Of a stretch of DNA of 64,000 bases, positions 11,979-21,780 are shown piece after piece (the stretch's first letter is position 1; every line of letters starts with the position of its first letter). A model generated the notes under the pieces. The model saw only the letters and a program-made list of their open reading frames with translations. It had not been told where the DNA came from and searched no databases. The translations under genes and the position numbers were made by a program. This stretch comes from Tanypteryx hageni (Eukaryota > Arthropoda > Insecta > Odonata > Petaluridae). Location of the stretch: NCBI GenBank assembly GCA_028673005.1, contig CM054120.1, positions 69,551,533 through 69,615,532 of the forward strand, given 5' to 3'.

Positions 11979-12053
<75 letters not shown>

Positions 12054-12345
12054 CACACACGAGTTTTCGGTGCTAGCGCTTAAAAATATCACCATACCTA
12101 AGTTTATCAGATTTTTTTTACCAAAAAAGGGGTGATAAATGCAGTTATTTTAAACAAAAAGGAAGGTCAAATTTGATGGTTGAAAACCCGATGTACATGG
12201 CTTATGTCGTATTTATTTTTATAAAACAATAGTTGTAATTAAGTCCATGACTACAATATCCATACGGTATAATTATAATTGATCACGCTCTTTTATTATT
12301 TGCGTATTAGATGATTATACAAGTGTTTAAAACAGTATTTTACAT
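11704..12345. repeat. 277-bp-arm near-perfect palindrome (copy 1)
   Basis: Arms 11,704-11,980 and 12,069-12,345 are both 277 bp and reverse complementary with about four mismatches. The 88-bp spacer is (AT)n followed by (CA)n. Copy 2 has only the right arm, at 34,127-34,403. The left arm abuts the truncated foldback element exactly at its break, so the inverted duplication and the foldback truncation are probably one event. Confidence 0.92.
11981..12060. repeat. (AT)n-(CA)n spacer of the palindrome
   Basis: About 66 bp of AT followed by seven CA units, forming the loop between the two 277-bp arms. Confidence 0.95.
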
Positions 12346-12410
12346 CTTCCAGTTATGTTTCTCGTAAATATCATATAAAATATCGTAGCTAAATTTCCTG
12401 CTTACATATT

Positions 12411-12838
12411 ATATATATATATATATATATATGCGTCTATGTATGCATATAAAAAACAACAATCTTCAAATATAAATATCACTTTTTCAAAGCAAAAGTA
12501 CAAATATGGAAATTAATCATTAACTTTAGGTTTGGAAAAAGCGATAATTATATTTGAAGATCGCTGTTCCGAAAAAAATCTATTGTTTCAGCATGAAAAT
12601 GTCGTATTTCCTCGATTCTAATAGGCACTTTTTTAACTTTCTAATGTCTCTGAGATCCAGCTTACGGAAATGGAAAGGTAAAAAATATATATATATATAA
12701 TTCAGTTGAGCAACACAAATATATTTTCATGCAGAGACAACTGATTTTCCTGTGCAACAACTATCTTCAAATATAAATATAGCTTTTTCCAAACCTAAAA
12801 TATAAATATGCACAATTAATCATTAATTTTAGGCTGGG
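12411..12838. repeat. AT-rich tandem/inverted repeat cluster at the right edge of copy 1
   Basis: The phrase aatcttcaaatataaatatcactttttc (about 12,466-12,493) returns at about 12,763 with aattaatcattaattttagg after it, and once inverted near 12,540-12,565. (TA)n runs sit at 12,411-12,431 and 12,690-12,700. The same cluster is at 34,467-35,030 in copy 2 with longer (TA)n runs (34,467-34,522 and 34,797-34,848). Confidence 0.65.
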
Positions 12839-12839
12839 A

Positions 12840-15684
12840 ACCTCCTCTGTTAGGAACGCCTATATTTGATGATATATACCTCTTACTAGTATGTTATATA
12901 TTCCTCCTCCTCTGTAAGGAACGTATATATATAATGATACATAATAATTTTCAAGGTAAGATGAAATGCTTGCAGTACGTAAGCTCCTTCTACTAGTATC
13001 ATTATATATAGACGTTTCTTACAGAGGAGGAGGATATAATATACTAGTGGAAGGTGCTTGCATACTGCAAGCATTTAATCACACCTGAAAAACTCATTAA
13101 TTTTTCAGCGATATTTTTCATCATGAGAAATATTTCTTTAATTCTAAAGATTTCTCCTCTGGACGGGTTTTTGTTTTTTCATTATGGAATAATAATGGAG
13201 TAAAACAATCACTAATTTTTTTCAATTTTCGAAATATTATACTTTTCCCATTATGAGTTAATATTGCCACACATTTCTGCCAAATTTTAAATTTATAGTA
13301 CAATTAGAAGTTAAATAGCATTTATCTAATTGTTTAAATTTAAATATTTTTTAACGGCCAAAATAACAATTTTACGGATAAATTGAAATGATTATTCGTT
13401 TGACTAGCCTATCCTCTTAATAATGAAAAAATTTCAGCTCCATAACTTACGGCGTAGTGTATAAGCATTTACCTATATTTACAACTATAAGAATTTTAAA
13501 CTGTCAAACAAATAAAAATATAAAAATTTCTATAATACCCTATTTCGTTTATTTACAAAACCTACCCCAAAAAAAATTTCAGCTCCGTGGCAAATGCGGT
13601 AATATATAAACCTTAAAAATTTGTTAAAACAATTTCGATTTTTTAGCGGCCGCATTGTTGCTTTTTTTCAAGCTTTTCGTTTTTTCTAGTCGGTTTTGCA
13701 CAAAATCCTACCTAATAAACAAAATTCGAATCTTCAGCTTATCTGGAAGAGCCTAAACATTAGTATACTCCTATCATTATATATAGACGTTTCTTAAAGG
13801 GGAGGAGGATATAACATACTAGTAGTTGGTGCTTGCATTCTGCAAGCATATCATCTCAACATGATAAACATTCATATTTCACATCATAAATATTTTTTTA
13901 TTTTAAATATTTCACCTCCGGAGCGATTTTCATTTTTCCCTTATGTAAAAATAATAGACTAAAACAATATCCAAAACATTGCAATTTTATTAATTTTATA
14001 CTTTCTCCATTTTAGGGTACTAATGCTACACATTTATGCCAAATTTTAAAGTTGTAGTACTTCTAGAAGTAAAATAATATTTTTCCAATTGTTTAAATTT
14101 TAAACATTTTTAACGGTTTCCGCAATATATATAGAGAGATTGAAATGTTTACTTGTGCAAATGCACCGTTCTGTGAATAATTGGAACATTGCAGCTTCCT
14201 AGCTCATCCCGTAATGTCTATAAGGTTAAATATTTGTTAAAATTTTAAGAATTTTTAACTGACAAAAAAGTTAAAATATCAAAATTTGTGTAATCCTTAT
14301 TTCGTTTATTACAACTCATACCTCGAAATTAATTTCTGCTCCGGAGCACATACGGAAATACATAAACCTTGAAATTTTTTTTAAATAATTGCGAATTTTT
14401 AGCGGCCGCATTGTGGAATTTTTTCAAGATTTTCCTTTTTTGTAGGCGGTTTTGCACAAAATCCTACCAATGAAAAAAATTTCGAATCTCCAACACATCT
14501 GGAAGTGTCTAAACATTAGTATCCTCCTATATGTTATATGTTATCTGTTACTAGTAGTTGGTGCTTGCATACTGCGAGTACCAAAAGAGATATCTATTTG
14601 TTTAAAGTTTAAGAATTTTTAACTGCCAAACAAATTAAATATATTAAAGTTTGTATAAACCCTACTTCTTTTTTTTAGGAATTTTACTTACAAAAAAAAT
14701 TCAACTCCGTAGCACTTGCGGAAATACATATACCTTGAAAATTTGTTTAAACAATTGCGAATTTTTTGCGGCCGCATTGTTGTACTTTTTCAAGATTTTC
14801 GTTTTTTCTAGTAGGTTTTGCAGAAATTCCTATCTATGAAAAAAATTTCGAATCTCCAGCTCATCTGGAAGTGCCTAAACATTAGTATCCTCCTATATGT
14901 TATAAGTTATCATTATATATCATCGACAGGAGGAGGATATAACATACTAGTAGTTGGTGCTTGCATACTGCAAGCATTCCATCTCACCTTGAAAAAACAT
15001 TCTTTTTTCAGACAGACATTTCAACATTACAAATAGTCTTTTAATTCTAAAGATTTCATTTCTGCAGCGATTTTCGTTTTTCCCTCATGTAAGAATAACA
15101 GTTTAAACAATCACCAAATATCTCAATTTTAAAAATTTTACACTTTCTTCATTATAAGGTTCTAATGCTACAAATATAGCAAAATTTTAAAGTTGTAGCA
15201 CTTCTAGAAGTCAAATAATATTTTCTAATTGTTTAAATTTAAATAATTTTTAACGGCAGCCACAATTCATATATGGTAAAATTGAAAAGTTTATTTGTGC
15301 AAATTTACTACTTTGTAAATAATATGAAAATTTCAGCTTCCTAGATTATCCCGTAGTACAAAAACAGTTATTCAATTGTTTAAATTTTAAGAATTTTTAA
15401 CTGCCAAACAAATTAAAATATCAAAATTTGTATAATTACTATTTCGTTTTTTTAGGAATTCTACTTATTAAAAAAATTTCAACTCCGTAGCACATGCGGA
15501 AATACATAAACCATGAAAAATTGTTTAAACAATTGCGAATTTTTAGCGGCCGCATTGTTGAACTTTTTCAAGATTTTCGTTTTTTCTAGTCGGTTTTGCA
15601 CAAAATCCTAACTAAGAAAAAAATTTCGAATCTCCAGCTCATCTAGAAGTGCCTAAACATTAGTATCCTCCTGTTATATGTTAT
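12840..15684 (-). repeat. Satellite-like array, reverse-orientation block
   Basis: Monomers read on the minus strand: agcggccgcattgtt boxes at about 13,645, 14,400, 14,768 and 15,545. Spacing is irregular here (about 755, 370 and 777 bp), so one monomer is partly deleted. The segment 13,650-14,450 is a near-identical reverse complement of 22,390-23,190. The block begins right after copy 1 of the large duplication and ends at a palindromic junction near 15,700. Confidence 0.85.
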
Positions 15685-15785
15685 CATTATATATCGACGA
15701 CTCTTACAGAGGAGGATATAACATATAACAGGAGGATACTAATGTTTAGGCACTTCCGGATGTGCTGGAGATTCGAAATTTTTTT
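15617..15785. repeat. Head-to-head palindromic junction in the satellite array
   Basis: Arms 15,617-15,684 and 15,718-15,785 are each 68 bp and reverse complementary with about three mismatches, around a 33-bp spacer. Monomer orientation changes from minus to plus across it. The right arm stops abruptly at about 15,787, where the expected continuation is missing, so a deletion followed or accompanied the inversion. Confidence 0.85.
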
Positions 15786-18410
15786 ATTAAAATTAAAAAT
15801 TATTTAAATTTAAACAATTAGAAAAATATTATTTTACTTGTAGAAGTGCTACAACTTAAAAATTTGACTAAAATGTATAGCATTAGTGCCCCATATTGGA
15901 GAAAGTGTAAAATTTTTAAAATTGCAACATTTGGGGATTGTTTTAAAATATTATTTTTACATGTGGGAAAAACGAAAATCGCTGCGGAGGTGAAATATTT
16001 AGAATTAAAAATATGTGTAATGATGAAAGATGAATAATGAATGTTTTTTTATGTTGAGATGAAATGCTTGCAGTATACAAGCACCAACTACTAGTATGTT
16101 ATATCCTCCTCTGTAAGAGTCGTCGATATATAATAGATAACAGGAGGATACTAATGTTTAGGCACTTCCAGATAAGCTGGAGATTCGAAATTTTTTCTTA
16201 GGTAGGATTTTGTGCAAAACCGACTAGAATAAACGAAAATCTTGAAAAAGTTTAACAATATGGCCGCTAAAAATTCGCAATTGTTTAAACAAATTTTCAA
16301 GGTTTATATATTTCCGAATGTGCCACGAAGTTGAAATTTTTTTTATAAGTTGAATTCATAAAAAAACGAAATAGGAATTATACAAATTTTCATATTTTAA
16401 TTTGTTTGGCAGTTAAAAATTCTTAAAGTTTAAACAAATAGATAGCTGTTAAGGTACTATGGGATGAGTTAGGATGCTGAAATTTTCAAATTAATTACAG
16501 AATAGTTAACTTGCATAAATAAGAATTTAAAAATTATTTAAATTTAAACAATTAGAAAAATATTATTTTATTTCTAGAAGTGCTACAACTTTAAAATTTG
16601 GCTAAAAGGTGTAGCATTAGAACCTTATAATGAAGAAAGTGTAAAATTTTTAAAATTGCGACATTTGGAGATTGTTTTAAACTATTATTCTTACATGTGG
16701 GAAAAACGAAAATCGCTGCAGAAATGAAATCTTTAGAATTAAAAGACTATTTATAATATTGAAATTTCTGTCTGAAAAATGAATGTTCTTTTAATGTGAG
16801 ATGAAATGCTTGCAGTATGCAAGCACCAACTACTAGTATGTTATATGTTATATCCTCCTATGTAAGAATCGTCGATATATAATGATAACATATAACAGGA
16901 GGATACTAATGTTTAGGCACTTCTAGATGAGCTGGAGATTCGAAATTTTTTTCTTAGTTAGGATTTTGTGCAAAACCGACTAGAAAATGAAAATCTTGGA
17001 AAGGTTCAACAATGCGGCCGCTAAAAATTCGCAATTATTTAAACAAATTTTCATGGTTTATGTATTTCCGCATGTGCTACGGAGTTGAAATTTTTTTTAT
17101 AAGTAGAATTCTTAAAAAAACGAAATAGGGATTATATAAATTTTTATATTTTAATTTGTTTGGCAGTAAAAATTCTTAAAGTTTAAACAAATAGATAACT
17201 GTTTTTGTACTACGGAATAACCTAGGAAGCTGAAATTTTCAAATTATTTACAGAATAGTAAATTTGCACAAATAAACGTTTCAATTTTACCATATATGAA
17301 TTTCGGCGGCCGTTAAAAATTATTTAAATTTAAACAAATAGAAAAATATTATTTTACTTCTAGAAGTGCTACAACTTTAAAATTTGGCTAAAATGTGTAG
17401 CATTAGTACTCCATAATGGAGAAAGTGTAAAATTTTTAAAATTGCAACATTTGGGGATTGTTTTAAAATATTATTTTTACATGTGGGAAAAACGAAAATC
17501 GCTGCGGAGATGAAATATTTAGAATTAAAAATATTTGTGTAATGATGAAAGATGAATAATGAATGTTTTTTTATGTTGAGATGAAATGCTTGCAGTATGC
17601 AAGCACCAACTACTAGTCATTATATATCGACGACTCTTACAGAGGAGGAGGATATAACATACATATAACAGGAGGATACTAATGTTTAGGCACTTCCAGA
17701 TGTGCTGGTAATTCAAAATTTTTTTATTAGGTAGGATTTTGTGCAAAACCGACTAGAAAAAACGAAAATCTTGAAAAAGTGCAACAATGCCGCCGCTAAA
17801 AACTCGCAATTGTTTAAACAAATTTTCAGGGTTTATGTATTTCCGCATGTGCTACGGAAATGAAATTTTTTTTGTAAGTAGAATTCTTAAAAAAACGGAA
17901 TAGGGATAATACAAATTTTGATATTTTAATTTGTTTGGCAGTTAAAAATTCTTAAAATTTAAACAAATTGATAACTGTTTAGTTACTACGATATGAGCTA
18001 GGAAGCTAAAATTTTTAAATAATTTACAAAGTAGTGAATTTGCACAAATTAATATTTCAATTTTACCATATATGAATTGCGGCGGCCGTTAAAAATTATT
18101 TAATTTTAAACAATTAGACAAATATTATTTTACTTCTAGAAGTGCTACAACATTAAAATTTGGCTAAAATGTGTAGCATTATTACAATGAAGAAAGGGTA
18201 AAACTTTTAAAATTGAAACATTTAAGATTGTTTTAATCAATCATTTTTACATGTGGGAAAAACGGGAATCGCTGCGGAGGTGAAGTTTTTAGAATTTATA
18301 AAATATTTATAATGATGAAATGTCTGTCTGAAAAATGAATGGTTTTTCAAGGTGATATGAAATGCTAGCAGTATGCAAGCACCACCTACTAGTCATTATA
18401 TATCGTCGAC
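15718..18410 (+). repeat. Satellite-like array, forward-orientation block
   Basis: The clearest tandem stretch. The cggcggccgttaaaaatt box occurs at about 17,303 and 18,077, a spacing of about 774 bp. The ggccgctaaaaattcgc box occurs at about 16,260, 17,015 and 17,788, spacings of about 755 and 773 bp. This fixes the monomer at roughly 775 bp. Each monomer carries one GCTTGCA/TGCAAGC hairpin, one ACTAGT and one aggagg-rich segment. Open frames such as 15,846-16,037 are repeat translation. Confidence 0.87.
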
Positions 18411-18490
18411 TCTTAAAGAGGAGTAGGTGGAGGAGGATATAACATACTAGTAGAAAGTGCTTGCATACGTCAAGCACTCCATCTCACCTT
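18361..18490. repeat. Tail-to-tail palindromic junction in the satellite array
   Basis: The forward phrase tgcaagcaccacctactagt (18,374-18,393) is answered by its inverted counterpart from 18,445. The two sides remain reverse complementary for several hundred bases outward, for example 18,160-18,380 against 18,440-18,700. Monomer orientation switches from plus to minus at about 18,419. Confidence 0.8.
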
Positions 18491-19615
18491 TAAAAACATT
18501 AATTTTTTTGTCAGATATTTCATCATTACAAATATTCTGTTAATCCTAAAAATTTCACCTCCGCAGCGATATTCGTTTTTCCCACATGTAAAAATAATAG
18601 TTTAAAACAATCCCCAAATGTTGCAATTTTAAATAATTTACACTTTCTCCATTATGTGGTACTATTGCTACACATTTAAGCCAAATTTTAAAGTTGTAGC
18701 ACTTATAGAAGTAAAATAATATTTTTCAAAATGTTTAAAATTAAACGTTTTTAACGGTTGCCGCAATATATATATGGAGAGATTGAAATGTTTATTTGTG
18801 CAAATGCACTGTTCTGTAAATAATTTGAAAATTGCAGCTTCCTTGCTCATCCTGTAGTACCTAAACAGTTATCTATTTGTTTAAACTTTAAAAATTTTTA
18901 ACTGCCAAAAAAGAAAATTATCAAAATTTGTATAATCCTTATTTCGTTTTTTTATTCTACTTAAAAAAAATTTCAACTGGATAGCACATGCGGAAATACA
19001 TAAACCTTGAAAATATGTTTAAACAATTGCGAATTTTTAGCGGCCGCATTGTGGAAATTTTTCAAGATTTTCCTTTTTTCTAGTCGGTTTTGCACAAAAT
19101 CCTACCAAAGAAAAGAATTTCGAATCTCCAGCACATCTGGAAGTGTCTAAACATTAGTACCCTCCTATATGTTATATGTTCTCTGTTACTAGTAGTTGGT
19201 GCTTGCATACTGCAAGCATTTCATCTCACCTTGAAAAAACATTAATTTTTCAGACAGAGATTTCATCATTACAAATATTCTTTTAATTCTTAAGATTTCA
19301 CCTCCGCAGCGATTTTCGTTTTTCCCACATGTAAAAATAATGTTTTTAACAATTCTTAAATGTTGTAATTTTAAAACTTTTTACTTTCTTCATTATGGAG
19401 TAATAATGCTTCACATTTGAGCCAAATTTTATAGTAGTAGCACTTCTAGAAATAAAATATTATTTTTGTAATTTTTTAAATGTTTATAATTTTTAACGGC
19501 CGCCACAATTCATATATGGTAAAATTGAAATGTTTATTTATGCAAATTCACTACTTTGTAAATAATTTTAAAATTTCAGCTTCCTAACTCATCCCGTAGT
19601 ACCTAAATAATTATT

Positions 19616-20095
19616 AAACTTTAATGTTTAATGGGGTTAAAACAATCCTTATAATTTACAAATATAAAATTTTCGATTTTTATGGTTGATTATGAGAAAA
19701 GTTCTATAATCTTGCAAAATTTCAGCATCCTAAACTTATTAGATTGGTCTACACACTGGATTGAGTTTTACCATGCTAACTTATGGGAGATATTCCGGTG
19801 TCTCTGTAGTCGAACCCAAAATATAGTAAGCAATAGCGACATTAATTCCTATAAGATATTGCGGCCATATTGCAACACTGAAAATTTCATCATTCTAGCT
19901 TACCGGCAAGTGACCGTAATTAATTTATAAAAATGGCGCAATGCTTTTCTTATGGGAAAAATAGGCAAATTTCGGAATTTCTGGAGTCAAACTCATGTCG
20001 TTTAGGTAAGAATTCTCATTTTATCTGAAAGTTTCTCCATCATATCTACAAAAACTAAAACTTTCAGCCCTCTAGCTCTTGTAGTTTGGGCTGGA
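19616..20095. repeat. Variant segment inside the satellite array, copy A
   Basis: It shares about 240 bp with 21,310-21,560, including tcttgcaaaatttyagcatcc, ttagattggtctacacactgg and gatattccggkgtc. Both copies keep overlapping open frames (19,682-19,930 and 21,207-21,560) with similar translations around NFSILN and LDWSTHWI. The frames have no recognisable domain, so this may reflect only DNA similarity. The remainder to about 20,095 is unique in the window. Confidence 0.6.
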
Positions 20096-21309
20096 CATTA
20101 GTATCCTTCTGTTATCCTTCTATATAGACGTTCCTTACTGAGGAGGAGGATATAACATACTAGTACAAAGCGCTTGCATTCTGCAAGCATATCATCTCAC
20201 CTTGAAAATGTATTAATTTTTCAGAGAGATATATCATGAGAAATATTTCTTTAATTTAAATGATTTCTCCTCGGGACCGATTTTCGTTTTTTCCTATTGA
20301 ATAATAATGGAGTATAACAATCGCTAATTTTTGTTAATTTAGAAATACTATAAGTTTTCCACATTGGGTTAATAATGACACACATTTCTGTCAAATTTTA
20401 AATTTGTAGCACAATAAGAACTGAAATAACATTTATCTAATTGTTTAAATTGTAATATTTTTTAGCGGCCGCAATAAGAATTTTATAACTACTCTGAGAT
20501 GCTTATTTGTTTACAAAGACAAAACTTTATATAACTTGAAATTTTCAGCTCACTAACTCGACCGGTAGTACCTTAACGGTTATCTATTTGTTTAAATTTT
20601 GGAACTATTTACTGCCAAACTAATTAAAATATCAAAATTTGTATAATCCTTATTTTGTTTTTTTACAAATTCTACCTCAAAAAAAAATTTCAGCACCGTA
20701 GCTCATTCGAAAATACATAAACCTTGAAAATTTGTTTAAAAAATTACGAATTTTTAGCAGCCGCATTGTTGCACTTTTGCAAGATTTTCGTTTTTTCTCT
20801 TCAGTTTTGCACAATATACTACCTATGAAAAAAATTTCGAGTCTGGAAGTGCCTAAATATTAGTATCCTCCTATATGTTATATATATGTTATACTAGTAG
20901 AAGGTGCTTGCATACTGCAAGCATCTCATGTCACCTTGAAAAAACATTAATTTTTCAGACAGATATTTCATCATTACAAATATTCTATTAATTCTAAGGA
21001 TTTCACCTCCGCAGACATTTTCGTTTTTCCCAAACGTAAAAATAATAGTTAAAAACAATCCCCAAATGTTGCAATTTCATACATTTTGAACTTTCTCCAT
21101 TATGAGGTACTAATGCTAAACATTTTAGCCTAATTTTAAAGTTGTACCACTTCTAGAAGTAAAATAATATTTTTCTAATTGTTTAAAATTTAAACATTTT
21201 TAACGGTTGCCGCAATATATATGTGGAGAGATAGAAATGTTTATTTGTGCAAAAGCACTGTTCTGTAAAGAATTTGAAAATTGCAGCTTCCTAGCTCATC
21301 CCGTTGTAC

Positions 21310-21560
21310 CTAAAAAATTATTAAACATTGATGTTCAAATGGGGTTAAAACTACCCCTAAAGATTACGATTTCAAAATTTTCCATTTTTATAGTTGGTTA
21401 CGAGAATAGTTATATAATCTTGCAAAATTTTAGCATCCTAAACATATTAGATTGGTCTACACACTGGATTGCGTTTTCCCATGTTAATTTATGGAAGATA
21501 TTCCGGGGTCCCTGGAATCGAACCCAAGACACTGTAAGAAAGAGTGACAATAATTCCTAA
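21310..21560 (-). repeat. Variant satellite segment, copy B, with a tRNA B-box-like motif
   Basis: Partner of the segment at 19,640-19,870. On the minus strand, 21,514-21,524 reads GGTTCGATTCC, matching the RNA polymerase III B-box consensus. I find no convincing A box at the expected distance upstream. The corresponding site in copy A is degenerate. It may be a chance match or the remains of a tRNA-derived SINE. Confidence 0.5.
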
Positions 21561-21780
21561 TTAGTTTACTACTTTGTACATAACTTGAAAATTTCAGCTC
21601 CATAGCTCATCCCGTAATGTCTAAACAGTTATCTATTTGTTTAAATTTTAAGAATTTTTAACTGCCAAACATATTAAAATATCAAAATTTGTATAATCCC
21701 GATTTAGTTTTTTATGAATTCTACTTATAAAAAATTTCAACTCTGTAGCACATGCGAAAGTACATAAACCATGAAAATTT

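Larger units (their letters stand above)
1..12790 (+). repeat. Copy 1 of a large direct duplication
   Basis: Reading both segments side by side shows that this stretch recurs at 22,657-34,939 in the same orientation. The opening bases (cagaacggtgcatttgcac) are identical at 1 and 22,657. The offset stays near 22,656 until about 8,560, becomes 22,683 after a 27-bp difference in a hAT element, and 22,330 after a 353-bp segment absent from copy 2. Most 60-base rows differ by zero or one base, so divergence looks like about one percent. Similarity ends in a tandem-repeated AT-rich stretch near 12,790. The copy probably extends left of the window. It is either a recent tandem duplication or two haplotypes placed in series. 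Confidence 0.93.
18420..21780 (-). repeat. Satellite-like array, reverse-orientation block with variant inserts
   Basis: Minus-strand monomers with agcggccgcattgtg at about 19,040 and agcagccgcattgttg at about 20,760. Two related non-canonical segments interrupt it, at about 19,616-20,095 and 21,310-21,560. At about 20,100-20,600 a more diverged subfamily resembles 12,940-13,330. Orientation returns to plus at about 21,780, where the junction looks like a direct fusion within a short AT-rich match rather than a clean palindrome. Confidence 0.78.
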
